Shown: piece by piece, positions 8,540-17,563 of the stretch
Position numbering within the stretch: the stretch's first letter is position 1
How the letters are laid out: each line of letters starts with the position of its first letter
Assembly (NCBI RefSeq): GCF_037153985.1
Contig: NZ_JBBAYI010000003.1
Location: forward strand, 124,001 to 188,000
DNA length: 64,000 nt
Direction of reading: 5' to 3'
From: Emticicia sp037153985
GTDB lineage: Bacteria > Bacteroidota > Bacteroidia > Cytophagales > Spirosomataceae
Translations under genes and position numbers: made by a program
The notes under the pieces: generated by a model
What the model was told of the DNA's origin: nothing
Seen by the model: the letters and a program-made list of their open reading frames with translations, nothing else
Database searches by the model: none

Positions 8540-11500
8540 ATGAAACCTATCCTTATTATTCCAATTTGCCTATTATTTATAGCCGGATGCAAGAAAGATT
8601 CCGCAAAACTGTTTGAAAAACTACCTGCTTCCAGTACAGGGGTTGATTTCGTTAATACCCTTAACGCCAACGACTCCTTGAATGCCTTTACCTTTACTAA
8701 TTTTTATAATGGCGGCGGCGTAGGGGTTGCAGATTTCAATAATGATGGCCTCGAAGATATTTTTCTGACGGGTAATCAGGTCAGTTCCGAACTATATCTC
8801 AATAAAGGGCAACTCAGGTTTGAAAAAATTACCACCAAAGCAGGTGTTAACACAGACCGCTGGTGCAACGGTGTTTCGATAGTAGATATTAACAACGACG
8901 GTTGGGATGACATTTATGTTTCGGTGGCTTACCATAAATCAATGAGCAAAACACAAAACCTGTTATTTATTAATCAAAAAACAGCCTCTCCAACTTTTAA
9001 AGAAGAGGCCGCAGCTTATGGCCTCGACTATGCAGGGTACTCAACCCAAGCAGCTTTTTTTGATTATGACATGGATGGTGACCTCGATATGTTTTTATTG
9101 AATACCTCGCCTGACACACAAAATCCCAGTTATCTGAGGCCCTCTATCGATGATGGCTCGCACCCGTCTACCAGTAAATTATTTCAAAACTATGGGCTGG
9201 CCAACGGGCATCCGGTTTATAAAGATGTATCGAAAGACGCTGGTATTATTTATGAAGGTCTGGGGCTTGGCGTAGTAGTATCTGATTTCAATAATGATGG
9301 CTTACCAGATGTTTACTGCTCGAATGATTTCCTGAGTTCGGATGTACTTTATTTAAATAAAGGTAATGGCAAATTTGAAAATGTGATAAAAACAGCCACC
9401 CGCCACACCGCTTTGTCGGGTATGGGCATTGATGCCGCCGATATGAATCAGGATGGGAAAATAGATATTTTTCAACTGGATATGCTACCCGAAGAAAATG
9501 CAAGACAAAAACAAATGCTTGGGAAACCCGATTATGATAAAAAGGAAATGAGTATTCATGCACCATATAACTACCAATTACAGTATATGCGAAATATGCT
9601 GCAAGTGAATGTTGGCAATGATAACGGTATCCCTCAATTCAGTGAAAATGGCCTGCTGGCTGGTGTGGCTAAAACCGACTGGAGTTGGTCTACCCTGCTT
9701 TGTGATTTAGATAACGACAGGCTGAAAGACATTTTTGTATCGAATGGTTACCGGAAAAACGTAACTGACCTTGATTTTATCAATTATTACCGTAACAAAG
9801 ATATGTTTGGCTCTGATAAATCAAGGGCAGAAAATCGTAGGAATTTAATGGAAAAAGTGCCGGAAATTCCGTTGAAAAATTATGCTTATCGCAATAAAAA
9901 TAATCTTGAATTTGAAGATGTATCCGAAAAATGGGGTGTAAATGAACTTTCGTACGCCAATGGTGCTGCCTATGCCGACCTTGATAATGATGGTGACCTC
10001 GACCTTATTATTAATAACATTGATAGCGAAGCCTCTGTTTTTAAAAATTCTTCAGAAACCCAAACCAAAAACCATAGCTTAAAAGTAAATTTTGAAGGTA
10101 GTACCAGCAACAAAGCTGGTTTGGGTGCTAAAATAAGTGCATGGGTAGGCAGCGAATCTCTTGTTTTTGAAAATTACCCTGCCAGAGGTTATCTTTCATC
10201 GATGCCTGATGAAATTTTAATTGGCATGGGGCAATCGCCCAAAATTGATTCGCTGATTGTAACATGGCCCGACGGTAAAATCGAGAAAAAATATAGCATT
10301 GATAGCCTAACCCATCATTTAACGCTGAAATACTCAGACGCTAACGAAAAAAATGAGCCTGAAAATATGCCTGATAAACTTTTTCAGGCCATTAACGGAA
10401 CCCTTGATTTTGAACATAAGGAGGCTTACTTTGTTGATTTTAACCAGACGGCTTCATTACATAAGATGCTTTCGAAAGGAAGCCCAGCGGTAGCACAGGC
10501 CGATATTAATGCCGACGGGCTTGATGACCTTGCCATTGGAGGGTCGCTGTTGGGCAATGAAACACAGATTTTTATTCAGGAAAAAACAGGCAGGTTCAGA
10601 AAAGTGCAAGAGATTGCTACAAGCAAAAATATGGAAGTAGGTGCCATCCATTTTTTTGATGCCGACCAAGATGGCGACCAAGATTTGATTTTTGCTGGCG
10701 GAAGTTGCGAGCGGTCTTTAGATGTACCAGAGGCTTTTCAGCCACAACTATGGCTAAACGACGGCAAAGGTCATTTCAAACCTGCAACCAACTTTCCGAC
10801 ACTAAATGTTAGTAGCCAAGTTATTGTAAGTATCGATATTGATAACGATAATGACCTTGATATTTTCATAGGTGGGCGTATTTTACCTAACCAATATCCG
10901 TTTGAACCTCGGAGCTATCTTCTCAGGAATGACCACGGTAATTTTACTGATGTTAGTGCTCAGGTAGCACCTTTTCTTCAAAAAACCGGTATGGTTTGCG
11001 ATGCCGCAGCAACAGATATTAATAAAGATGGGTATCAGGAATTGGTATTGGTCGGAGAATGGATGCCTCTTATCATTATTAAAAACAACAAAGGCAAGTT
11101 AAGCCTATATCAAGAATCACATACAGAAGGTTGGTGGAATACTATTCAAACAACCGATATTAATAAAGATGGCTACCCCGACCTTGTGCTTGGCAACGAA
11201 GGTTTAAACTCTTTTTATAAAGCTACACTGCAACAACCAATTGTTATGTTAGCCAAAGATTTTGATAACAATAACAGAATAGACCCTATTATGGGGCAGT
11301 ATATTCAAAAGCAATTGGTGCCTGTGCTCCCCCGCGAAAACCTGAATTTACAAATCAATACTTTCCGCAAAAGATTCACCAATTTCAAAGATTACTCAAC
11401 TGTGCTGTTTGATGAACTTTTTAGTGATGCTGATAAAAAAGGGGCTATGAGAAAAGAAGCGTACGAACTAAGAAGTTGTCTAGCCCTTAACGATGGCAAG

Positions 11501-11845
11501 GGAGGGTTTCAGCTTACACCGCTACCGTGGCAAGCGCAACAGTCGCCTGTTTTCTCTATAATACCGGAAGACTATAACCATGACGGAAACATGGATTTAC
11601 TTTTAGGGGGTAATTTTTTTGCAAACGAAGCACATCAGGGCAGGCAGGATGCCTCGAGAGGAGTTTTGTTACTTGGGAATGGAAAAGGAAACTTCAAATC
11701 GATGAGTTTTGAAGAAAGCGGACTAAATTTTACCGGAGATACACGCAAGTGTCTGTTCTTCAAAAACAGTGGCATAATTGAGGTTTTTTCTAACTCTGGC
11801 AAGGTGCAAGCCTATCAAATGATAAATCGGGTAAGTAAATTATAA
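8540..11845 (+). CDS. FG-GAP/VCBS repeat lipoprotein with ASPIC/UnbV domain
   Basis: 1101-residue surface lipoprotein; the N-terminus MKPILIIPICLLFIAGC places the lipidated Cys at 17. It carries many integrin-like FG-GAP/VCBS repeats with calcium loops such as DFNNDGLEDI, DINNDGWDDI, DLDNDGDLDL and DINKDGYPDL, which should form one or more beta-propellers. In the middle is an ASPIC/UnbV segment (GLGAKISAWVG...SLIVTWPDGK, about residues 530-590). Proteins of this type commonly accompany SusC/SusD pairs in Bacteroidota; their function is unproven, with glycan binding or surface display the usual guess. It is divergent from susC and shares its 230-base control region including two operators. Confidence 0.85.
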   Translation: MKPILIIPICLLFIAGCKKDSAKLFEKLPASSTGVDFVNTLNANDSLNAFTFTNFYNGGGVGVADFNNDGLEDIFLTGNQVSSELYLNKGQLRFEKITTKAGVNTDRWCNGVSIVDINNDGWDDIYVSVAYHKSMSKTQNLLFINQKTASPTFKEEAAAYGLDYAGYSTQAAFFDYDMDGDLDMFLLNTSPDTQNPSYLRPSIDDGSHPSTSKLFQNYGLANGHPVYKDVSKDAGIIYEGLGLGVVVSDFNNDGLPDVYCSNDFLSSDVLYLNKGNGKFENVIKTATRHTALSGMGIDAADMNQDGKIDIFQLDMLPEENARQKQMLGKPDYDKKEMSIHAPYNYQLQYMRNMLQVNVGNDNGIPQFSENGLLAGVAKTDWSWSTLLCDLDNDRLKDIFVSNGYRKNVTDLDFINYYRNKDMFGSDKSRAENRRNLMEKVPEIPLKNYAYRNKNNLEFEDVSEKWGVNELSYANGAAYADLDNDGDLDLIINNIDSEASVFKNSSETQTKNHSLKVNFEGSTSNKAGLGAKISAWVGSESLVFENYPARGYLSSMPDEILIGMGQSPKIDSLIVTWPDGKIEKKYSIDSLTHHLTLKYSDANEKNEPENMPDKLFQAINGTLDFEHKEAYFVDFNQTASLHKMLSKGSPAVAQADINADGLDDLAIGGSLLGNETQIFIQEKTGRFRKVQEIATSKNMEVGAIHFFDADQDGDQDLIFAGGSCERSLDVPEAFQPQLWLNDGKGHFKPATNFPTLNVSSQVIVSIDIDNDNDLDIFIGGRILPNQYPFEPRSYLLRNDHGNFTDVSAQVAPFLQKTGMVCDAAATDINKDGYQELVLVGEWMPLIIIKNNKGKLSLYQESHTEGWWNTIQTTDINKDGYPDLVLGNEGLNSFYKATLQQPIVMLAKDFDNNNRIDPIMGQYIQKQLVPVLPRENLNLQINTFRKRFTNFKDYSTVLFDELFSDADKKGAMRKEAYELRSCLALNDGKGGFQLTPLPWQAQQSPVFSIIPEDYNHDGNMDLLLGGNFFANEAHQGRQDASRGVLLLGNGKGNFKSMSFEESGLNFTGDTRKCLFFKNSGIIEVFSNSGKVQAYQMINRVSKL

Positions 11846-11879
11846 AACCCCTATTCAAATATTACCATAATGTATAATT

Positions 11880-11925
11880 ATTTCATGTTGATAAACTAAG
11901 CTTTCTTTTTTTATCAACATGAAAT
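11880..11925. terminator. Bidirectional terminator hairpin
   Basis: Perfect 16-bp stem (11880-11895 with 11910-11925) and a 14-base loop. It lies between the convergent FG-GAP lipoprotein and bestrophin genes, with T-rich sequence after the stem on the plus strand. Confidence 0.7.
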
Positions 11926-11975
11926 TTTATCTATTAATACAAGCGTATTCGGATAACGCAGCTTTATTAACCTTA

Positions 11976-12893
11976 TTAGTCAATAATCTGTCTGCCTGAT
12001 TCCTGAATACTAACCGCATGAATGCCTATCATTTCTAACAATGTTGTTTCTATCTTCTGGCACATACTATTAAGCGCAAGGTCGTTTGCTTCCACCCCGA
12101 ATGGCTCCTCAATTTCGTCGGCTATTGCTTCAAAGGCTACAAAAGTGTAAGCAATAAAAACTACGATAAATGGTGTAAGCCACAACAGGCTATCAACCAG
12201 CCCAAACGGTAATAAAAAACAGTATATATAAACAGTACGATGTAATAAAACCTGATAGCTATACGGAATCGGCGTCGATATAATTCTTTCACATCCACCA
12301 ACAACGTCGGTTAATTTATTTAGGTTTTCTTCAAACTGCAATTGCTGAATAGAATCTATCTTATGCTCGGCCTTTGCCTTTTGAACCCACTCAGACAAAA
12401 GGCTGATAAGTATAATTGGCTTATATTGTGTGTCGGCCAATACTTCTAATTGCTTTTGGGTAAGATGGTTTTCCAAGTCTGCCTGTGGGTCTGTGCCTCT
12501 TAACTGATGCTTTAGCGCATAGGCTAACGAATTAAGCAGCTGCACAAATTCTATTAGCTCAGGATTACCTGTTTTGAGGTTAACAAGGCTTATGGCTTGC
12601 CTAGTTAACGAACGGGCATGATTGAGCAAAGCCCCCCAGAGTTTACGGCCTTCACTAAAACGCTCATAACTTGCATTGTTACGAAACCCCAGAAAAAGTG
12701 CCAACACAAAACCAAACAAAGCAAATGGCGTTGAATTGAGTGGCACTTTAAACGAGAAGATGTACCCGTGCAGGTATACAACTGCTAAAGATAAAACGAA
12801 TAATAAACCTAGCCGTGGCAGTAATTGTGGCAATACCGAGCCGTGCCACACAAAAAGCATCTTAAACCAGTGTTCTTTTTTTCTTATAATCAT
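11976..12893 (-). CDS. Bestrophin-family (UPF0187) ion channel
   Basis: 305-residue inner-membrane protein of the bestrophin family, which forms pentameric anion or cation channels. The family is recognised from the N-terminal HWFKMLFVWHGSVLPQLLPR, the hydrophobic segment LLFVLSLAVVYLHGYIF, the signature FRNNASYERFSEGRKLWG, and the paired C-terminal membrane helices around YCFLLPFGLVDSLLWLTPF. The end contains the conserved acidic stretch DEIEEPFG. It is transcribed alone, with a shared hairpin downstream. Physiological ion and role are unknown. Confidence 0.88.
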   Translation of the reverse strand: MIIRKKEHWFKMLFVWHGSVLPQLLPRLGLLFVLSLAVVYLHGYIFSFKVPLNSTPFALFGFVLALFLGFRNNASYERFSEGRKLWGALLNHARSLTRQAISLVNLKTGNPELIEFVQLLNSLAYALKHQLRGTDPQADLENHLTQKQLEVLADTQYKPIILISLLSEWVQKAKAEHKIDSIQQLQFEENLNKLTDVVGGCERIISTPIPYSYQVLLHRTVYIYCFLLPFGLVDSLLWLTPFIVVFIAYTFVAFEAIADEIEEPFGVEANDLALNSMCQKIETTLLEMIGIHAVSIQESGRQIID

Positions 12894-12962
12894 ACAGGGT
12901 GGTCTGGTTAATTTACTGTAAATTTAAAAAGAAAAAGTAAGGCTTAAAAAGTTGTAAAGAGT

Positions 12963-13601
12963 CTATATGAGTTTTTCTTTCATTGCTTTTTCAATGGCCT
13001 CGGCTTTTGAATGAACCTCCAGTTTCCAGTAGATATTTTTGATGTGGGTTCTTACGGTTTCCTTATCAATAAATAAACCTTCGGCTATATTAGAATAACT
13101 TTTTCCTCTTGATAATAACTCAAGTACTTCTGTTTCTCTCGAAGAAAGCGGCGAATTATGGTTTTTCTGAAAAGAGGCAACCACCAATCGGGCAATATTA
13201 GTACTCATGGGTGCTCCGCCATTCATTATTTCCCTGATGGCTTCAACAAGCCGTTGAGAGGGCATATTTTTGGTAAGGTACCCTCCTGCCCCAGCACATA
13301 ATGCTTTAAACACTAAATCATCGTTTTCATAGACCGTCACTACCATAATCTGTGCATGAGGATATAACTTTTTTGTACGCTCAATGCCTTCAATTCCGTT
13401 CATACCGGGCAGTTCGATATCCATCAAGACTACATTAGGCTTATCGTTCTGAACATTCTTCAGGAAATCTTCACAATTATTATAAGCACTTACTACTTTG
13501 AAGCCCTGATTTTCGTTCAGAAGCGTTACAAATCCCTCTCGAATAATATTATCATCTTCTACCAGGCAGATTTTGATAAGGTTTGTATTTTGGTAGCTCA
13601 T
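12963..13601 (-). CDS. NarL/LuxR-type response regulator
   Basis: 212-residue regulator: receiver domain (about residues 9-125) with acidic pocket VEDD and phospho-acceptor Asp61 in VLMDIELPG, followed by a LuxR helix-turn-helix (LSSRETEVLELLSRGKSYSNIA...VRTHIKNIYWKLEVHSKAEA). Its ATG overlaps the stop of the upstream histidine kinase by four bases (ATGA), so the two are coupled and form a pair. Target genes cannot be told from the window. Confidence 0.93.
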   Translation of the reverse strand: MSYQNTNLIKICLVEDDNIIREGFVTLLNENQGFKVVSAYNNCEDFLKNVQNDKPNVVLMDIELPGMNGIEGIERTKKLYPHAQIMVVTVYENDDLVFKALCAGAGGYLTKNMPSQRLVEAIREIMNGGAPMSTNIARLVVASFQKNHNSPLSSRETEVLELLSRGKSYSNIAEGLFIDKETVRTHIKNIYWKLEVHSKAEAIEKAMKEKLI

Positions 13602-16600
13602 ATTTTTATTTTGTCGATGATTAATTTCACGGTTGTTCCTTCATTGTTTTTTGAGATAATCTCTACTAATGCTCCAATTTTTTCTGCACGGCTTCTGATA
13701 TTACCCAATCCGTTGCCATTGTTAGGTTTATTAGCCTGAATACCAATGCCGTTATCCTGCCAACAGATATAGAGTTTTTTGCCATCAATCCTGAAATTAA
13801 GTTTTACTTCGGTTGCATTGGCATGTTTCAGGGTATTCATGATTGCTTCTTTGAACAGCATTACCAGATGCCTACTAGCCCCCATAGGCAATTTAATATT
13901 GGCAAAAGTCTCCGAAATACCCTCACAAATAAATCGCATATCTCTGTTGTCCAGAATTTCGTCACAAAAATCTTTAATTCTGATGGCAATCTCAAACATA
14001 TTATCGTGTTCAGGATTAATAGCCCAGATAAAATCTTTGGTTCCTTGATACAACCTACTGGCGTTATCTCCGATTTTTGACAAAAGCACCAATGCTTCTT
14101 CGCTTTCGGCTTTTTTCAGTTTGTTTTTAATTAACTCCGTTAGCAGCGAAATCCGCGTTAATGAATTTCCGAACTCGTCGTGCATATCTTGTGCTGCAAT
14201 TTTGCGTACACGTTCGTTTTCTTCCAGTTTTACCCGTTCTATTTCCAGAATACGATTCACCCTACTCCGATAAATAGTCATGATTATTGTACCTAATACA
14301 AATGCTGAAAGCAGGTAAAACCACCATTTTTGCCAGAAAGGCGGTGCTATCGAAATCGGAATAGCTAAAATGTCTTTTTCGTTCCAGAAACCCTGATTAT
14401 TGGCACTTTTAATTTTGAGTAGATAGTTGCCAGCCCTTAAATTAGTAAAGTTAATATAACGGCGTGTGCCATAATATACCCAGTCTTTATCAAAGTTTTC
14501 GAGTTTGTAGGCAATCTGGTTTTTTTCGGGGTTCGTATAATCGAGCGAAGCAAAACGAAAGGCGAAAAAATTCTCATCATAATTCAGATGTATTTTACCA
14601 TCTTTCATTAGTAAGCTATCCAGATTCTGCTCTTTTTCAAACTTCATAAACGAGGTAATTACAGTCTTGGGCAAGTGCTTGTTACTGGTCATGTGCAAAG
14701 GATGAAAACTAACCATTACACCCAAGCCACCAAAGAATATTTCTCCGCTTTTAGTTTGAAAATACGCCCCTGAATTAAATTCCCGATTAGACAGCCCATC
14801 GTCAGATGAATAGTTCTGAAAGGTTTTATGGGCTGGGTCAAAACACGAAATCCCATTATTGGTACTCATCCAGATTCTTCCTTTGTCGTCAGCCAGCGTA
14901 GCATAAACAAAGCTATTGGGCAGCCCGTCTTTTTCGGTATAATGCACAAAACTTTCCTTCCCGTTCTCGATAACCAGTTTACTGAGTCCTTTGGGGCTTC
15001 CTACCCAAAGTTGCCCGTTTTTATCGTAGAGTATCGACAATATCAGGTCGTTAATCAGGCTTTTAGGCTGATTGGGGTCACTTTTATAAGTTTTAAAAGT
15101 TTCGGTTTTCAGGTTAAATTTCACTAAGCCATTGTAAGTACCAATCCATAAGTTGCCCTTGTTATCTTCTTCCAGCGCAGCTACCGAAAGCATATCTCCT
15201 TCGGGTGTTTTATCGAAAGTCCTGACAGTTTTACCCTTTATGTTCATTAAATAGCCTCCGGTTCCTATCCATAAAGAATGATTTTTATCTTCCAGAAACT
15301 TCATTACGGCGGGTTCTCGGTCTTTTATTTTCGGAATAGGAAATTTATAAAACTTGTCGGCTGTTCTGTTATACCTAAATATTCCTTCATTGCTACCCAC
15401 CCAAAGGTTTTTCTCGGAATCTTCAAAAATTGCCTGATGGGCATTCAGTCGATTATTAATATTACTGAAAAGATATTTCTTATGCTTGTTACTATGTGCA
15501 TTTATCCTGAAAAGGCCCTCATAGGTGCCTACCCATACATCGCCAAAGCTATCTTTACATATTCCGAAAACCGAAGTTGCTGCGCTCGAATTTTCTTTGG
15601 CAAGAATTTTATCCCACTGCTTAAAGCTATTTTTTGAATGACTGAACACATGCACACCTGCTTCGCGGGTACCAATCCAGATAATGTCTTCGTTGGCTTC
15701 CTTCCCTTCATAAATTGAAAAGATTGTACTGCTTTTCAAGCCTTTTTTACTAAGTGCATCCTCTGTAATGTGTTCGATGAGTTCAAGTTTTTTACCTTGC
15801 AACTGATAACGAAATACCCCTCTGGCAATAGTACCAAGCCATAGAGTGCCAAACCTATCTACAATTACTGACGAAATAAAAGCATTGGTTTCTGCCAATT
15901 GTTCTGAAAAATCGGAGAGTTCAGAAGTATTTAGGTTGAGCCTGAACAGTTTTTCCTGTGCGGCTATCCAGAGGTTATTCTGGGCATCACAAAAAATTCT
16001 TTGTATCGGAAAATTCAGTTTTTTATAAAACTCTTGTGCAGAATTTTTAACGTGTGTAAAAGTTACGTCCTGCTGTTCGGGTTGCTTGGATGTATCTTTG
16101 ATAACAATTTTACTCAAACCGTATCGGGTAGTAATCCATAGGTTTCCTTTTTTATCTTTCACTATGTATCCTGCACCATAACTTGGCAAACCATTAATAT
16201 TGGTCGAATCGTACTTAAAATGAATAGCCTTATAAGTGTTGCCTTTGGGTATTAAACGCCAGAGACCATCATAAGTAGTAACCCATATTGTTTTCTGCTG
16301 GTCTTCTGCTATGCCTGTAACTATATAGGTGTAGTCGGGTTTGTTTTTTCCGAACAAGTCGGTATAACGCTCAAAGTCTTTAGAAACCTTGTTAAAACTG
16401 TTCAGCCCGTGTTTTGTACCAACCCATATTTTTTGTTTTGAGTCTTCATATAAGAAGGTAACGTCGTCGCTTGAAAGTGTATTTTTTTCAAAAGGATTGT
16501 TATAAAAATGTTGTATCTGGGAGCCGTCGTAGCGGTTAAGGCCGTTTTGCGTACCAAACCATATATAGCCCTCTTTGTCTTGCAGAATTGTACGAACCTC

Positions 16601-16702
16601 ACTTTGGCTTAGTCCTTCTTTTAAACCTATCTGGTCTAGGGTCGGAATAGCCATTAATCGGAAACTGAGCAAAAACCCAATAATAAACAGTCGTGATAAC
16701 AT
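13598..16702 (-). CDS. Beta-propeller sensor histidine kinase (Reg_prop, Y_Y_Y, HisKA_3)
   Basis: 1034-residue sensor. After a signal peptide come about a dozen two-component-regulator propeller repeats (WFGTQNGLNRYDG, WVGTKHGLNSF, WIGTYNGLVKF and similar; about residues 20-640) forming a periplasmic sensor, then a Y_Y_Y domain (ENFDKDWVYYG...), one membrane helix near 785-805, a HisKA_3 dimerisation domain with phospho-acceptor His841 in AQDMHDEFGNSLTR, and an HATPase_c domain (N box KEAIMNTLKHANA; GNGLGNIRSRAEKIGA). Unlike classic hybrid systems of Bacteroidota PULs, the receiver and DNA-binding parts are on a separate protein, encoded next and overlapping. The ligand is unknown. Confidence 0.93.
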   Translation of the reverse strand: MLSRLFIIGFLLSFRLMAIPTLDQIGLKEGLSQSEVRTILQDKEGYIWFGTQNGLNRYDGSQIQHFYNNPFEKNTLSSDDVTFLYEDSKQKIWVGTKHGLNSFNKVSKDFERYTDLFGKNKPDYTYIVTGIAEDQQKTIWVTTYDGLWRLIPKGNTYKAIHFKYDSTNINGLPSYGAGYIVKDKKGNLWITTRYGLSKIVIKDTSKQPEQQDVTFTHVKNSAQEFYKKLNFPIQRIFCDAQNNLWIAAQEKLFRLNLNTSELSDFSEQLAETNAFISSVIVDRFGTLWLGTIARGVFRYQLQGKKLELIEHITEDALSKKGLKSSTIFSIYEGKEANEDIIWIGTREAGVHVFSHSKNSFKQWDKILAKENSSAATSVFGICKDSFGDVWVGTYEGLFRINAHSNKHKKYLFSNINNRLNAHQAIFEDSEKNLWVGSNEGIFRYNRTADKFYKFPIPKIKDREPAVMKFLEDKNHSLWIGTGGYLMNIKGKTVRTFDKTPEGDMLSVAALEEDNKGNLWIGTYNGLVKFNLKTETFKTYKSDPNQPKSLINDLILSILYDKNGQLWVGSPKGLSKLVIENGKESFVHYTEKDGLPNSFVYATLADDKGRIWMSTNNGISCFDPAHKTFQNYSSDDGLSNREFNSGAYFQTKSGEIFFGGLGVMVSFHPLHMTSNKHLPKTVITSFMKFEKEQNLDSLLMKDGKIHLNYDENFFAFRFASLDYTNPEKNQIAYKLENFDKDWVYYGTRRYINFTNLRAGNYLLKIKSANNQGFWNEKDILAIPISIAPPFWQKWWFYLLSAFVLGTIIMTIYRSRVNRILEIERVKLEENERVRKIAAQDMHDEFGNSLTRISLLTELIKNKLKKAESEEALVLLSKIGDNASRLYQGTKDFIWAINPEHDNMFEIAIRIKDFCDEILDNRDMRFICEGISETFANIKLPMGASRHLVMLFKEAIMNTLKHANATEVKLNFRIDGKKLYICWQDNGIGIQANKPNNGNGLGNIRSRAEKIGALVEIISKNNEGTTVKLIIDKIKI

Positions 16703-17107
16703 AAGCCAGAATTGAACTGCTAATTTACGAATTTAATAATTTTCGGAATGTCACCCAATATGGGGGTATTTAGGTTATAGTTATTTTAAACAAATCTTGG
16801 CTGATTGTTCATTGCTTTCTGAATTAATTAGTTTTCCAGTAATCATTTTGAACAAGTGCTTAAGGTGTAATAATTATCATGACCGATTCGTTAAAAGCTA
16901 GTTTTATGAAGAATTAACGAATAAAAGGTTGTAATAATCATTAAATATTGTTCGAATCCGTTAATTTTGTATTAGAAATCAAGTTCAATCAAAAATCGTA
17001 TTATTTCATTTACCTACGTAGTACTAACACTATTATATATTTAGTTCGGAAATATGAAATGTTGTTGCTGAGTAGCACTAATAAAACAAGCTTAATTTAC
17101 TTATCGA
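16703..17107. other. Divergent control region between kinase gene and lone receiver gene
   Basis: 405 bases with no gene. It holds three related ATTCGTTAA-type elements: 16886-16894 direct, 16914-16922 inverted (TTAACGAAT), and a variant AATCCGTTAA at 16955-16964. There are also two GTAATAAT copies (16867, 16931). TAATTTTG at 16962-16969 fits a plus-strand -7 box, but no convincing -33 element is seen. Confidence 0.4.
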
Positions 17108-17488
17108 ATGATTTTTAACAACATTTTATTAATTGACGATGACGATGATGACCAGGAAATATTTATGACTGCTATTCAGCAGATTTCCTCTTCTGTTAAA
17201 TATCATTATATTAATTCAGCCAGAGAAGCATTAGAGAAACTAGCCTCAGGAGAAGTAAAACCTGAAGTGATTTTTCTTGACCTTAATATGCCGCTTATGA
17301 CTGGGCAAGAGTTTTTGAGTTATATTAAAAAACAAGAAAAACTTTTGCAGATACCCATTATTATCTTTACGACCTCGGCCGACCCCGCCACAATACGTCT
17401 GACAAAACAACTCGGGGCTTATGATTTCATTACTAAACCAAGCGATTTCAATGAATTGATAAATTTGCTTAAACCACTAATTATTTAA
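17108..17488 (+). CDS. Stand-alone receiver-domain response regulator (Rcp1-like)
   Basis: 126-residue single-domain receiver. Acidic pocket LLIDDDDDDQEIF, phospho-acceptor Asp58 in VIFLDLNMPLMTG, conserved Thr in IFTTSA, and Lys in ITKPSDF. The DDDDDDQ start and the LNMP motif are those of the small receivers that partner bacteriophytochrome or PAS-type kinases. No output domain and no adjacent kinase, so it probably serves a kinase encoded elsewhere. Start at 17108 is the only ATG ahead of the domain. It ends 18 bases before a very strong hairpin. Confidence 0.9.
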   Translation: MIFNNILLIDDDDDDQEIFMTAIQQISSSVKYHYINSAREALEKLASGEVKPEVIFLDLNMPLMTGQEFLSYIKKQEKLLQIPIIIFTTSADPATIRLTKQLGAYDFITKPSDFNELINLLKPLII

Positions 17489-17506
17489 AGGGGTGTTAAC
17501 TATTAA

Positions 17507-17551
17507 AAACAAGTAAGGGCTTTTCTCAACTAGAAAAGCCCTTACTTGTTT
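17507..17551. terminator. Strong bidirectional terminator
   Basis: Perfect 20-bp stem (17507-17526 with 17532-17551) and a 5-base loop. It lies between the convergent receiver gene and the acylase gene, with A/T-rich flanks on both sides. Confidence 0.85.
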
Positions 17552-17563
17552 AAAGCACCTGTG

